Source: Phytopythium helicoides (taxonomy: Eukaryota; Oomycota; Peronosporomycetes; Pythiales; Pythiaceae). From it: 64,000 nt of DNA. This document shows, piece by piece, positions 33,472-45,306 of the stretch. The DNA lies in assembly GCA_024867545.1 (NCBI GenBank), contig JANFNE010000023.1, positions 124,001-188,000 of the forward strand. Direction: 5' to 3'. The notes under the pieces were generated by a model. That model was not told the DNA's origin and made no database searches. It worked only from the letters and a program-made list of their open reading frames with translations. The translations under genes and the position numbers were made by a program. Positions within the stretch are counted from its first letter, which is position 1; each line of letters starts with the position of its first letter.

Positions 33472-35979
33472 GCGGACGTGCTGGGGACTTGGAAAGTGGC
33501 AGAGTGAGCTGCAGAGACCAGTGCGCAGCCGGCGGAGGCAAGGAGATGGGCCTCATCAAAGTCTGTGACTGCCTGTGCTGCGTGGCCATACAGTCGATGC
33601 CTAGTCCATCGAGAGACCATCACGCAGGACGAGCCAGTCTTTACGACTGTGGGATCTTGCTAGTGACGATTTTTACTAATTTCCACAAAAGTTTAGAATG
33701 GGTACATGAAGTATATGCAGAAATGTATTGAGTCTGCTGTTGAATGAATACTTTTGTGACTAGTGGCCGGTTTCGTTGGTGACTTCAATTTGCTGGATCA
33801 GGCAGATCTCACCGATACAGAAACGCAGGTGGCGAGCGCATCCCACCGCTTGACCCGGTTGCACCACTGCCTCTGCCCCCGCAGTTTCTCAATGGATCAC
33901 ATCAAATATATTTGCGAGCTACCACTCGAGTCTGATCTGGTGGCGGAATTCATTTGGTTCCGAGCCTATATACATCCACGGCTGTGATCGAAAAATCGGT
34001 GGTGCTCTGATTTTGGCGAAAGCTGAGGCGCCCGAGTCTTCGAGTTGATTCGCGACGCTGTTGATGTCAGTGCTGAAGGCTCAAAAGGAGCTGCGAGCTC
34101 CGGCCCGCGAACGCTAATGAAGGTCTGTCTGGCCATGGCTGCTGCATTCTAGAACGTCATTACGGGCGGACAGGACAGACAGTTGTGTACCTATTGGCCT
34201 TATGCTGGTCGCGCAGTCGCCGCCTCACGAGGTGATGGACGCGCGCCATCGCAGCGCGTCGCCATGCAGGAGACGAACTTTTCAGATCGCTGTGATCCTT
34301 GATGTAGATGCAGGGCGGAACAACCATGCGCTCGAAATTTATCAGGTGGCGGACTGTACGCTTCACCAATGGGTACAAAATAGAACTCGCTTGTTTTGAG
34401 ACGCGCACAGCATGTTCGAGTTCACTATCTAACGAACGCCGGAGCCAAGTTTGCCGGCACCATGCACTAGCTTCGAGAACTTGCCAATCACCGACAGCAG
34501 TGCGGGGTAGCTGCCGCTGCGGCGTGAAGCTCTTGAAGCTATTAGGATCGATTCAAAAGAAGTACTGTTGGACAACACTTGACTTGGATATGAGTTCTCA
34601 GTTGCCTTGTGGGCGGCCGCCCCGGCTACTTTGCTCACAGCTAGTTTGCACTACATGATGCATTCTCCAAGGCCAACACGGAAGACTTTAGTCATATCCA
34701 CTAAGGCCAAAGCATTTCAGCGCTGCCATCTTGTCCTGCCTGCCAGAAGTACATGTGTACCTACAAGGTCGTCAGATCCGTGAGTGCCTGTTTGCGAGTT
34801 CTCAAGCAAGTCTGACCAGTTGTGATTGCTTCTGTAGTGTTGCCTTCATGTGTGAACATCGAGCATTGGCATGATAGGTGAGGTCGATATTCTCCATAGC
34901 TGGTCTGTGTGGATAAGCGATTCGTGGATATCCGTTCGTCATGGAACCCGGAGGGTGATAGGACTTCGATGTCTCACGTGCTGGCTTCGAGCTTGGTAGA
35001 TAGTTTGCAACGGATTCTAGAGCGTAGTCGAGACACTTGAGAAGCAGCATCACTCAGATGATGCTTGAATGTGTGTCTACACTTCAACTCGGGGAGCGGC
35101 CAGCTGGTGATACGCGGTGGAGCGGCAGGAGCTGGTGAGCTGGTGCATGAGGTCTCACTGCGCGTCCTTTTCTTGCCAAAGATGCTGGAAGATGCTCGGA
35201 TAACACGCGCATCATGCTCAGCGTCTAGAGCTGATAAGGTAATAAAAATTGACAGCACGAGATGGTACGATGCAGCCTGCCTGCGATGCGACCAGGTTCA
35301 GTCGGCGTTGAGCACTTTCGTGCTCGTCGGGACAATTGACCTCCCTGAAGAACCACGACTTCGGTCGCTTGGCGAGCCACAATGTTCACTGATGGGTGCA
35401 AGCAGAAGCGTGGGTTGTTGCTTCAAAGAACACGAGCCGACAGAGGCGAGGGAGCTTCTTCAGCACTTCCAGCGGTGGATTTTGCTCCGAGCACGAGAAT
35501 GACAGTTTGAAGATTACAGCAAGCCCAGGATGCGCTGCGCTCGACACCACCCGATCCATGAGCATCACGAAGTGTCCAATCGCGCTGCACGCATCGCCTT
35601 CATGCCACCAGCCAACACCACGAGCACACACACATTCTCTCCTCCATGTTGATCTGCTCGATGGCCAGAATGGCTGCCGTCCGAGACGCTTTTTCCTTGG
35701 CCTCCCTCCGCTCAGGAGCTGAAATGATCCAGTCCTTCGCTTGGAATTTAGTCACTAGAGCTCTCCGCCACATCTTGCTGGCTCCGGGTCGGACATTCGC
35801 CACATCCTCGCGGCTTCAACACAGACACGGTCTCTCGTCGTCCGCACCGGATCGCCTCCTCGCTTCAATGCCCTGCCATCCGTTCCGGACCCAGCCGCGC
35901 GCATCTCCTGATTGCTCGGCCCATGCGACCAGCATTCTCCTCCTGTCCCCGCGTTGCTGCGCGCGGTCTCACTTCCGAC
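33472..35979. other. 2.5 kb gene-poor region
   Basis: No gene could be supported. Open frames of up to 145 codons (for example 35065-35502 plus) have no recognisable domains, and the frame running into LRR-B from 35646 is in a different phase. The last 60 bases before 35980 include an alternative upstream ATG of LRR-B at 35923. Confidence 0.45.
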
Positions 35980-38076
35980 ATGGCGACGGCCGCGCGCTGG
36001 GCCTCGGCGCTGCGCGACTGCGTGCGCGCCGACCTGGACGCGCGCGCGCTCGGCTTCCCGTGGCTCGAGCTGCAGCTGCCGCCGGCGGGCGACGCAGCGC
36101 CGCACTGGGAGCGCGAGCTGCGACGCGCGCTGCGGCTGCTGGGGCTGCTGGCGTTCAAGGACCACGCGCGCTGGAAGCGGCTGCTGATCGAGGCCGTGGA
36201 CGTGGACGCGAGCGACGCGCGGGCTTTCCAGGACGCCGAGGTCGCGCCGCGGTTCCTGCTGCTGCTGGACGTCGACAGCGGCGCCGAGGTGCTGCGCAGG
36301 TGCGCGAGGCTGCTGCAGGGGGAGGAGGACGACGAGGATGGGGAGTTTACGCGCGCCTACGAGGAGATCGAGGCGCTGCCCGTCGACAGGTCCACGGGAT
36401 TTGGATGGAGAGCGGCGAGGAGAAGCCACAAGAGACCAAAAGTGGACGTCTGCGTCGAGTTCGCGCCGTGCTTCGTCGGCAGGGGAGACGGACTCGCGTA
36501 CCTGACGAGCGTCCGGGATGCAGTCGCGACCATCAAGCAGAGAGCAGAGGAGGAAGGCTGCTGGTTCAGACTCGACTCGATTCGACTGGCTACCAACTCG
36601 ATCGAGCTGACGGCAGAGATGGCAGACGTGCTTGCCAATCTGCTGCGCCTAGGCGCCACGGTGGCCATGATGTCGTTCACGCTCGAGGAGAGCGGCATGC
36701 ACGCGCGGATGGAGAAGCGTGAGGCCCTCGGGTCGATTCTGATGCAGCTCACTTCGATCGAGCAGCAAGGACAAGCTCTCGTTGACCGAGTATCGCTGCT
36801 TGCGTTGCGGGCGAACGTCCACCAGTTCGCGGCTTTCATGTCCGCGCTTACAGAAACGACCTTCGCCAACGCCGTGGACCTCATCATGGACGAAGAGTGC
36901 TCGACCACCCGCCGATTCAAGTGGAAGTGGGTTGCATTCTCAGTCTTTCACCCAGGCGCTACGATCCGCAAGGTGGAGATCTACGACCAGCTACTATTGC
37001 AAGACGACGTGGACGCCATGCGCGAGCTGCTGGAGAGCGCAGATCCTGGCCCCCAGCTGAATAGTCCGCAGTACGCACCATCTCTCGCCGCATTCCCGCG
37101 AGATCAACAGGATCAGTTCGTCTACTATGTCCACGTGAAAGCCGGCTCACGGATCAGCCTCGAGCCCGTTCGCAACGTCGTTGGCTGGGTTGGCAAGACC
37201 ATTCAGACACGGCAGCCCATGCGGCTTCGTGCCATGGTTTATGACGAGTTGATTTTCCATGTAGAGGTCATGGTACCAGGCTATGGGCAGTGCTGGGTGT
37301 ATTTTCCGGACATTGTTACTGTCGAGAAACTTGACAGAAGCTCAATCTCAGCGCAAAATGGAAGCTCCATATCACACCAGGTGACGTCGCTGACGATGGG
37401 TCTTCTGGGTAGCACTGTTCGGGACCCTTTAGCGCTGCGGTCATTCATGAATCTGGTTGGAGCCCCACTTCAGTATCTATCTCTGTACCAGAAGGAGCCG
37501 ATATCCCAGCCCGAAGTGGCAGCAATCCTGCAATCCTGTCCGAAGCTTAAGCATCTGAAACTGCACAACGTCGAGCTGGATATGGATCTATTTATTGAGG
37601 CCTACCAAAATCGAGGGTCCTCTATCTCAACACTTGAGCTAGAAAGCTACTCCGCCAGCGCCGAGAGTATCCACCGCTTCGCAAGCCTTCTATCTACTGT
37701 ATCCAACCCAGTCGCTGCAACACTTCGCCGACTTTACCTCAAGAATCCGATCGATCTAGATGGCATCAACGATCGGTGCTTGCAAGCTTTCCACCGAGCG
37801 CTCCAGCAGAACAGGCGCATGGAGTGTCTGGAGTTGCACGTGGATTCGGCGTTGTACGAGCGCTATGAGCCGCTGTTGGCACATCATAATGGAGAAATCC
37901 TGGATGTGATTGCGAGCGAGCTGCCAGTAGAGTGCAAGGCCGCGCTCATTAGCGCCGTGTACGCGGTTGAAGAGCGGCTAGAGGCCCAAGGTCTGGCGTA
38001 CGAACGCGTGCTGACGCCTATTTTCGAGTTTGCTGCCACAAGAGCGACTCGAGCGGTACTGCTGCGAGAAAACTAA
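35980..38076 (+). CDS. LRR-like oomycete protein B
   Basis: 698-aa paralogue of LRR-A and LRR-C, intronless. The frame also has an ATG at 35923 (19 residues longer); 35980 was preferred because it begins directly with the family-like MATAARWASALRDCVRAD. The N-terminal 130 residues are helical, with GC-rich Ala/Arg/Leu codons. The centre carries VPGYGQCW near residue 431. LRR-like units follow, such as LKHLKLHNVELDMDL and ISTLELESYSASAES. The C-terminus has HHNGEILDVI and ends in a helix IFEFAATRATRAVLL. LRR-A shares RHNGEVLGI and LRR-C shares ILKIFEFAAESVRR at the matching places. There is no signal peptide or membrane helix. Function unknown. Confidence 0.83.
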   Translation: MATAARWASALRDCVRADLDARALGFPWLELQLPPAGDAAPHWERELRRALRLLGLLAFKDHARWKRLLIEAVDVDASDARAFQDAEVAPRFLLLLDVDSGAEVLRRCARLLQGEEDDEDGEFTRAYEEIEALPVDRSTGFGWRAARRSHKRPKVDVCVEFAPCFVGRGDGLAYLTSVRDAVATIKQRAEEEGCWFRLDSIRLATNSIELTAEMADVLANLLRLGATVAMMSFTLEESGMHARMEKREALGSILMQLTSIEQQGQALVDRVSLLALRANVHQFAAFMSALTETTFANAVDLIMDEECSTTRRFKWKWVAFSVFHPGATIRKVEIYDQLLLQDDVDAMRELLESADPGPQLNSPQYAPSLAAFPRDQQDQFVYYVHVKAGSRISLEPVRNVVGWVGKTIQTRQPMRLRAMVYDELIFHVEVMVPGYGQCWVYFPDIVTVEKLDRSSISAQNGSSISHQVTSLTMGLLGSTVRDPLALRSFMNLVGAPLQYLSLYQKEPISQPEVAAILQSCPKLKHLKLHNVELDMDLFIEAYQNRGSSISTLELESYSASAESIHRFASLLSTVSNPVAATLRRLYLKNPIDLDGINDRCLQAFHRALQQNRRMECLELHVDSALYERYEPLLAHHNGEILDVIASELPVECKAALISAVYAVEERLEAQGLAYERVLTPIFEFAATRATRAVLLREN

Positions 38077-38372
38077 TTCTACGACAGTATTGTAATAAAC
38101 TTGCTAGAGAAGTGCAAGATGCAACTGTGGTTGTATTGACTGCAGCGAAGTGGATTAGATGTCAAGGCTACGCTCACATCAAATGACTTCGAAATGGAGC
38201 AGCCATTTGCTTGCTGTAACTTGAAGACCTGTCATTGACAGAGTCCGATGATAGCAGTTATGACTACAAGATCCATTTACTCGAGCATTGCCACTCACAC
38301 ATCAATGTATGAGTACGCCTCGCACCAATGAGTTATGATACGCAGAGCTCGATGTTCGCGTCACTATCTGCT

Positions 38373-39992
38373 TTATGCGGCCGCCGGGAACAGGCTTCCT
38401 ACCGGCTTGACATCGCAGAAGAGCTGCCCCTTCACGGGGATCGTCAACGCGAAACCGTACGTGATGTCTTGGGGCTTTTCAACCGTCTTAATGTCGAACT
38501 TGCTCAGCAAAGTGGCCATAGCCAGCTTCATCTCCATAAGTGCAAACTGTCGTCCAATGCAGATGTGCTGCCCCGATCCAAAGCTGCTGAACTTGAACGG
38601 AGAAATGGCAAGCAACTTACCGCTCTCAGAGTCAATCCACCGCTCGGGTATGTATTTGTCAGCATCTTCTCCCCAGCTCGTTTTGTTGCGCGCGTTGGGC
38701 CACGACGCAATCATAACCGTCATATCCTTCTCCACAAAGGTACCATCGCGCAGCACGGTGTCCTCCATCGCCTGGCGGAAGATAAAACCAGTCGACGGGT
38801 ACAGTCGCAGGCTCTCCCGGATTGCTGCCTCGAGGTATACGAGATCATTCACCTGCGCCACCGTCGGCACTTCAACTTCTTGTGAGAGCAGCTCGGGGAC
38901 TTTCTCACGCATCTCCTGACGAATCTTGGCCAGCACGTGCAAGTGGCGATTCAAATTGACGATGATCCATGTCATAGCTTGCGCGCTTGAGTCCTTGCCA
39001 GCAAAGATGAAGTTGAACACCATGTCCCGCATAATGGTAGCATCGTCTTCCTCGAGCCTCGTGTCGTCATCGACGACTTTGCGGTCGACAAACAGCGACA
39101 CGAGGTCCTTTCTCATTGCTAGACCGGCAGTGTCATTGTTGCGCTTCATCTCCATCGATTTGTTGATCACATCAAAGACCAGACCGTTGATGATATCCAT
39201 GTTCTGCTTGAAAATGCGCTCAGATCCAATATTGAGAAAGCGTTTGAAACGCCAGAGGAACATCGGGGTCTCGATGCGCTCGCCAAACGTGGCACTCGCG
39301 AGCTTGAATGCGTCGTTGAACTTGCTGCTGCCATTTTGGTCAGCAAATCCGTTCTCCATCGTGTGCTGTTCGACGCCAAATCCAATCTTGGAAAATACGT
39401 CCATGGTAAAGTGCCCGAGCTCACGCACGAGACTCACCTGTTTACCCTGCGCGACGTAGTCTCGGATGCCTCCAAGAAGCACCGCAAGCTTCTCGCGTAC
39501 AACCTCTTGCATGACATCCTTCATCATCTGCATCGAAAACATGTTGCTGGCCGTCTTGCGGTGGAAGAACCAGGCGTCTCCGTCAGCGATGGCGATACCG
39601 TTGCCAAACATGTCGTGGCTGATATACTGACCCTCAGATCCGCGCAGAAACACGCTGTCTTTCGTCTTCATGACTTCCTCAAAATGTGTAGGAGAGGAGA
39701 TCACGAGCGATTTGGACCTCCCCGGGATCGTAAGCACCCATGGTTGGTTGTCGAAACTCTCCGACACCTGTGTGAGCCAGTCGTAGAAGTGCTCCTGGTG
39801 TTTGGCCACGTCGAGCAGATTGCCGAGCACCGGGAGCGTCGTGCTCGGCACATTGTGCGGCTTGACCTTCTTGCCGTCAATCTCCTTGAGTTGGGAGGAT
39901 ACAAGAGCAGCTAGTAGCCCTAGAGCAGCGAGTGCGGCCGCAGCTTTGATCGTGTCTGACGATGCCTCAGCCGACGACACAAAGAGCTTCAT
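38373..39992 (-). CDS. cytochrome P450 (CYP86-like, fatty-acid hydroxylase type)
   Basis: 539-aa intronless microsomal P450. Start 39992 gives a hydrophobic N-terminal anchor (AAAALAALGLLAALVSS) then a Lys-rich hinge; an in-frame upstream extension is polar and unsupported. Landmarks: I-helix oxygen-binding AGKDSS near residue 327, ExxR in the K-helix as ESLRLYP near residue 390, PERW, and the heme loop FGSGQHICIGR with the Cys ligand near residue 476. The overall sequence resembles the CYP86/CYP94/CYP52 group of fatty-acid omega-hydroxylases, to which oomycete CYP5014-type enzymes are related. It is divergent from the MULE-derived gene with 325 bases between starts. A broken relative of this gene lies at 47768-48062. 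Confidence 0.92.
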   Translation of the reverse strand: MKLFVSSAEASSDTIKAAAALAALGLLAALVSSQLKEIDGKKVKPHNVPSTTLPVLGNLLDVAKHQEHFYDWLTQVSESFDNQPWVLTIPGRSKSLVISSPTHFEEVMKTKDSVFLRGSEGQYISHDMFGNGIAIADGDAWFFHRKTASNMFSMQMMKDVMQEVVREKLAVLLGGIRDYVAQGKQVSLVRELGHFTMDVFSKIGFGVEQHTMENGFADQNGSSKFNDAFKLASATFGERIETPMFLWRFKRFLNIGSERIFKQNMDIINGLVFDVINKSMEMKRNNDTAGLAMRKDLVSLFVDRKVVDDDTRLEEDDATIMRDMVFNFIFAGKDSSAQAMTWIIVNLNRHLHVLAKIRQEMREKVPELLSQEVEVPTVAQVNDLVYLEAAIRESLRLYPSTGFIFRQAMEDTVLRDGTFVEKDMTVMIASWPNARNKTSWGEDADKYIPERWIDSESGKLLAISPFKFSSFGSGQHICIGRQFALMEMKLAMATLLSKFDIKTVEKPQDITYGFALTIPVKGQLFCDVKPVGSLFPAAA

Positions 39993-40317
39993 AGCTGGTG
40001 AGGAAGACGCGGAAAGAGCAGCAGTGACCTCACAATGGACCGCACCTCGTCCACCAAGCTTCCATATCGCAGCCACAATAGGCACACTAATAGAAAGACT
40101 CGCAGCGGGAAGTCTTGGGTCTTGAAGTGCCGACTCGCGCAAGGTGCATCAACGAAAGTGATCCACCCATCAACACTCTGATCCTGCCACGCACTTGGGC
40201 TCGCCCCGCCGATGATTGGTCAAAAATATCGCTCATTTCACGTATGCGCAAATTCCCTCCCTCGCCTGCAGCCGTAGAGCATTGGTCCCCCTGGAGCCCG
40301 CACGTAGGCCGACGCTA

Positions 40318-42249
40318 ATGGGCCGCGGAGCTGCCACCTCGCTAGGTGACGAGGGCGCTAGCGCCGCCCCCGCGCGCCCAACCGCCGCCCAGCCGCCCCC
40401 AGCACCAGTGCAAGACGCAGGTGCGCCCGTGGGCGCTTTGGCGGGCTCCAGATCTGCTCTGGGGCCCGAGGACGAGCTGCGCGAGGGGCTCGTGTTCCCG
40501 ACGGGCAAAGCGGCGGTCGAGGCCATGCAGGACTACGCGCTGCGGCGCGGCAAGGCGGTACGCGTGGCGCGCAGCAGCGGCGCAGACCGGCGCGTGCGCT
40601 GCTCGAGCGAGGGCTGCGGCTTCTTCGCGCAGTTCTACCGGCACCGGTCGGCGCAGGGCAAGTACGGCTCGTGGTACCTGTCGAGCTTCTGCGCCGAGCA
40701 CGTCAACTGCTCGTCCGAGGCCAAGCCCACGCGCAGGCAGATCGTCGAGAGCGCCACCTTCCGCAGCGCGGTGCTCGAGAGCGACGGCGCGCCGCTCTCG
40801 GCCAACGCCGTCATCGCGCGCATCAAGGAGCGCGACGGCATCTCGCTCGCCAACCACAAGCGATCCGTCTACCGCGCGCTCGACGCGCTCAACGGCATGG
40901 AGCTGGAGCAGACCCGCCGCTCCTTCAAGCTGCTGCCGTCCTACCTTGACAGCTTCCAGAGCCACAACCCGGGATCAACGGCCCTGCTCGAGAAGGACCA
41001 GGACAACAGGTTCCAGCGCGCAGTGGTCGTCGCCAAGGTCTTCGTGGACGCTGTCAACTCTCGGCAGAACATTCTCGGCTTCGACTGCAGGAGATGCGAG
41101 AACCACAGCTACCCGGGCGTGCAGGTGCGCCTCATGGGCCGCGACGGCAACCTCGAACGCTTCACGATCGCGTTCGGGCTGCTGCCAGTCGCCGATGAAG
41201 ACAACTTGACCTGGTTCTTCCAGGCGGTCAGCTCGACGGGGTTGTATCTCGCGGGCTTGCCGCTCATTTGTGACCGAGAAGCTGCACCACTTCAAGCTGT
41301 TGCGCGCCAGCTTGGACTGCAGACCAAGTGCTGCGTTCGCCGCCTCGTGTTCCACTTGGCGGAGAAGTTTTCCAAGACGGTGTTCCAGTCCACGCTGCAC
41401 GCGCCGCTGGTGTGGCAGATTCAGGCGTCACAGACACAGGAAGAGTACAAGAACTCGCTGCTGCACCTCCGTGCCGACACGAACGACGCGATTGCAGACT
41501 TCATCGAGTCGATCGACCCGTTTGAGTGGTGCGTGTTCGCGAATGTCGGCAAGATTCCGCTGTACGGGCAGCGGACTGCCAACTTTATCGACCCTGCAGC
41601 ATTCGACAGCGAGTCGACCAAGCAGGATGACGAACTGTGTTCGCTTGCTCCTATGGCCTTCATCCAGCGCGGGTGCGAGTCGATGGTGTCCGACTGCTAT
41701 CGTCGGTCTGAGCTCGCAGCCTTGTGGCTCGCCAGCGGTCTCCGCATCACAGCCGGCGCCATGGAGCTGTACCAGTCGCAGGCGCGCGACCTGAGCAAGT
41801 ACATCGTCCAGCACGCGTCTCGCACGCTGAGCTACGTGCACGACTCGTCGTTGACGCCTCGAGTGACTCGGCGAGTCGACCTTGAAGCGGTGACGTGCAC
41901 TTGCGGATACATCGAGCAGCACCACGCACCGTGCCGCCACGTGCTCGCCGTGCTGAACAGCCGGAACACGATGGAGCAGACGGTCTGGAACTACTTCCAC
42001 GCGTGCTACTCGGTGGCCGCGTTCGCCGAGGCCTTCAAGGACAAGGTCGTGTGCAAGCCCATCGAGTCGGATGTGGTGCCACGGGACGACTGCCTGCACC
42101 CTGCGGTTGGCACGAGGCGCGGGCGGCCGCCGACCAAGAAGCGGGCTCGCTCGAGCCTCGCCGAGGGTCAGGAGCCCCCAAAGATGGTCTACCAGTGCTC
42201 CAACTGCGGCCAAAATGGCCACAACAAGCGCAGGTGCTCGGTCGCGTGA
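40318..42249 (+). CDS. MULE-transposase-derived protein with SWIM and zinc knuckle
   Basis: 643-aa protein organised like MuDR/FAR1-related transposases. An N-terminal DNA-binding region (FPTGKAAVEAMQDYALRRGK...CSSEGCGFFAQFYR) is followed by a central MULE-like core (GFDCRRCENHSYPG, AFGLLPVADEDNLTWFFQAV, LICDREAAPLQAV, CCVRRLVFHLAEKF), a SWIM finger CTCGYIEQHHAPCRH, and a C-terminal CCHC knuckle CSNCGQNGHNKRRC preceded by a basic AT-hook-like RRGRPPTKKRAR. The frame is open to 40216 but 40318 is the first ATG. The ORF is intact and GC-rich, sits between single-copy-type genes, and no terminal inverted repeats were seen, so domestication as a transcription factor is possible. Whether the DDE triad is complete is uncertain. 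Confidence 0.82.
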   Translation: MGRGAATSLGDEGASAAPARPTAAQPPPAPVQDAGAPVGALAGSRSALGPEDELREGLVFPTGKAAVEAMQDYALRRGKAVRVARSSGADRRVRCSSEGCGFFAQFYRHRSAQGKYGSWYLSSFCAEHVNCSSEAKPTRRQIVESATFRSAVLESDGAPLSANAVIARIKERDGISLANHKRSVYRALDALNGMELEQTRRSFKLLPSYLDSFQSHNPGSTALLEKDQDNRFQRAVVVAKVFVDAVNSRQNILGFDCRRCENHSYPGVQVRLMGRDGNLERFTIAFGLLPVADEDNLTWFFQAVSSTGLYLAGLPLICDREAAPLQAVARQLGLQTKCCVRRLVFHLAEKFSKTVFQSTLHAPLVWQIQASQTQEEYKNSLLHLRADTNDAIADFIESIDPFEWCVFANVGKIPLYGQRTANFIDPAAFDSESTKQDDELCSLAPMAFIQRGCESMVSDCYRRSELAALWLASGLRITAGAMELYQSQARDLSKYIVQHASRTLSYVHDSSLTPRVTRRVDLEAVTCTCGYIEQHHAPCRHVLAVLNSRNTMEQTVWNYFHACYSVAAFAEAFKDKVVCKPIESDVVPRDDCLHPAVGTRRGRPPTKKRARSSLAEGQEPPKMVYQCSNCGQNGHNKRRCSVA

Positions 42250-42818
42250 GCGCGGCGCTGCAAGTAGACCTACGTTATGCGTCACAGTATTTACAAATCC
42301 TACGGCTCCTGTCACCAAAGACCCTGTGTTGACGTGTCCACACCGACCGCGTCATGACTTCTCTACACCCACTGTCCCTCTCCCCATACAAACCGCCAAA
42401 TCCTGCATACGTCTTTATGAATTATCTCTACACGCATCTTCCGACAGCACCAGTCGCCCTCTCAAAGTGCAACGCGCACGCCGCGGAAGAGCCCGAAGCG
42501 CGAAGAAGCCCGCCGCGCCCTCCCCGCGCGTCTCCCGGCCCTCTGCGCGCCGCCCTACCGCTCCCCGTCGCCCTCCGTCGCTGCTCCCGCGCTCCCCGCA
42601 GCTCGCGGCGCCAGGTGCGCGCGCTTTCGCTCGATTCCCGCGGCCGCAGCGTCCTTTCCGGCGGAATTTGACGCTTTCGAGTGTTTTCCCCCTTTTGCTC
42701 CCAGCGCTGTCGAGGTCTGGGAGGTTGGCTGCTGTCTCTGGAGTTGGAGGAATCTGCTGCTCGTTGCAGCGTGGAAGGCGCTGCGTGCTGGAGAAAAAAG
42801 CGCGCGGATTGACACGCA
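42250..42818. other. intergenic region and CUL4 leader
   Basis: About 570 bases. The part from 42470 to 42650 is very C-rich on this strand and opens long spurious frames. No gene or repeat was recognised; it should hold the CUL4 promoter and 5' UTR. Confidence 0.5.
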
Positions 42819-45306
42819 ATGGCGACCATGTCCGGGTTTGGGGGTGGAGGCCGAGCTGCTAGCAATGGAGGAGCGTTTTCGGCCGTTGGACGCAAGCAGG
42901 AGCGCAGCAACAGCGGCTCGGCGGGCGGAGTTGGCGCCAAGAAGAAGAAGATGACCATCAAGCCGTTCAAGGTGACGCCCAAGCTGCCCGAATCGTTCGA
43001 GGACGACTCGTGGGCAAAGCTTGAAGCTGCGCTTGTCGCGGTGCACAACAAGCAGCCCACGGCACTCAGCCGCGAGGAGCTTTACCGCGCGGTCGAGGAC
43101 CTGTGCACGTGGAAAATGGCCGAAAGGTAGGGATGTGCGATGCGTTTCATTTGCTGTTGTCCACGATCACTAACAATGCTTCGCTCAGGCTGTACAAGAG
43201 ACTCGAAGCGACGTGCGCGCGCTTTATCCAGTCTCGCGTTGAGGGGTTGCTGCAGTTTGTTGGCGGCGACGCCAACTTGCTGCTCGACGCTGTTCACAAG
43301 CTGTGGGAGGACCATTGCAGCGACATGCTTGTCATCCGCACTATCTTTTTGTACTTGGACCGCACGTACGTCATTCAGACACCTCATGTGGCCAGCATTT
43401 GGGACCTTGGGCTGCAGCTGCTGCGTGAGAATATCGTGCAGCGCCACCATCTCGAGAGCACGCTGATTGAAGCGCTTCTGGAACTGATCGAGCTCGAGCG
43501 TCGCGGTCAGGCGATCAATCGTAGCTACTTGTACAATCTTCTGCGTATGCTGTCGTCGTTGCAGTTGTATCACTCGCACTTTGAGACGCCATTCCTGGCT
43601 GCATCAGAGCGATTCTACGGACAGGAGGGTATCGCATTAGCTGAAGCTTCCAGCGTGCCGCAGTTCCTCGAGCACGTGGAGAAGCGCCTGCATGAAGAAA
43701 ATGAGCGCGTCAACCACTATCTAGATGTGTCAACCAAGAAGCAGTTAATTGCCGTGGTTGAGAACCAGCTTCTGAAGCCACATGTGGAGATGCTTCTCGA
43801 GCGCGGCTTTGAGGCACTGATGGATGGAAACCGTATCGATGACCTCAAGCGCATGTACGTGCTGTATGCACGCGTGAATGCGACGAATGATCTCAAGACT
43901 GCGTTCTCAAACCATATTCGCAAGAAAGTGTCGGCACTCGTTATGGATGTTGAGCAAGAGAAGAACTTCGTTGATAAGATGCTGCAGCTCAAGGCTGAGC
44001 TTGACGCCGTACTCAGCGACTCTTTCCAGGCGAATGCAGACTTTACGTTTGCCATGAAGTCGGGCATGGAGTACGCCGTCAATGTTCGGGCGAACCGACC
44101 TGCTGAACTTGTCGCGAAGTACGTAGATTCGAAGCTTCGCACAGGAAACAAGGGTGGATCCGAATCCGAAATCGAAGCGCTGTTGGATCGCGTTATGGTT
44201 ATCTTCCGCTACATCCAAGGCAAGGATGTGTTCGAGGCTTTCTACAAGAAGGACTTGGCGAAGCGTCTGCTTGTCGGCAAGAGTGCGTCTTTCGATCTGG
44301 AGAAGCTCATGCTTTCGAAACTCAAGACCGAGTGTGGTAGCTCCTTCACGAACAAGGTACGGTTATAGTGCTCCGATGAAGTATTTCACCAGGTCTAATC
44401 GATTCCTTGCTGCAGCTCGAGGGTATGTTCAAGGACATTGACCTCTCTCAGAGCGTCATGGCACAGTTCCAACAGCATGCTGCTAGCAGGTCTGTCGACT
44501 CCCGAGTATTGCATCTTTGTTGATTGATAGTGACGCTATTTTCTTTCACAACCAGGGTCGCGCTGGAGAAGCTCGGTCGTGGAATCCCCGACATGCATGT
44601 GCAGGTGCTGACGACAGGTTTCTGGCCGCCGTACGCAGCCGTGGACGTGAATTTGCCCCAGACACTGGTACCGCTGAAGGATATCTTCGACCAATTTTAC
44701 TCGTCGAAGTACCAAGGACGCCAGCTGCAGTGGCAACACTCGCTGGCGCAGTGCGTGGTTAAGGCGAGCTTCCCTAGCGGCAAGAAGGAGCTGGTAGTGT
44801 CGCTCTTCCAGACCGTGGTGCTGCTGTGCTTCACGCAGACCGACACGGTGAGCTTTAAGGACATTAAGGCGCACACTCGCATTGAAGACGGTGAGCTGCG
44901 ACGCACTCTGCAATCTCTCGCGTGTGGTAAGGTTCGCGTGCTCCAGAAGGTTCCCAAGGGCAAAGATGTGAACGACGACGACTCGTTCGTGTTCAACTCG
45001 ACGTTCACCAACCAGCTGTATCGCATCAAGATCAACTCGATCCAGATGAAGGAGACCAAGCAGGAGAACGAGGACACCCACGAGCGCGTGTTCCGCGACC
45101 GCCAGTACCAGGTTGACGCAGCTATCGTGCGGATCATGAAGGCTCGCAAGAAGCTGTCGCACGCGCTGCTTATGGCCGAGATTTTCACCCAGGTGCGGTT
45201 CCCAGCCAAGGCTGCCGACATTAAGCGCCGTATCGAGTCGCTCATCGACCGCGAGTACCTCGAGCGGGACCCGGAGAACGCGCAAATGTACAATTATCTG
45301 GCGTGA
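42819..45306 (+). CDS. CUL4: cullin-4, scaffold of CRL4 ubiquitin ligases
   Basis: Cullin scaffold that holds DDB1 at its N-terminus and the RBX1 RING protein at its C-terminus in nuclear ubiquitin ligases. Four exons: 42819-43126, 43189-44356, 44416-44489 and 44556-45306, giving 2301 nt and 766 aa, close to plant and animal CUL4. Donors are GTAGGG, GTACGG and GTCTGT, acceptors CTCAG, GCAG and CCAG. The N-terminal segment is Gly-rich, then [19 protein letters not shown]. Cullin repeats follow, then the cullin homology domain ([20 protein letters not shown]...). The neddylation site IVRIMKARK lies near residue 711, and the protein ends in [16 protein letters not shown], the typical C-terminus. 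It converges on the TBP-like gene with 139 bases between stops. Confidence 0.93.

Noticed and set aside
42470..42780. Long open frames on both strands before CUL4
   Set aside because: They arise from strong C-richness; no recognisable protein.
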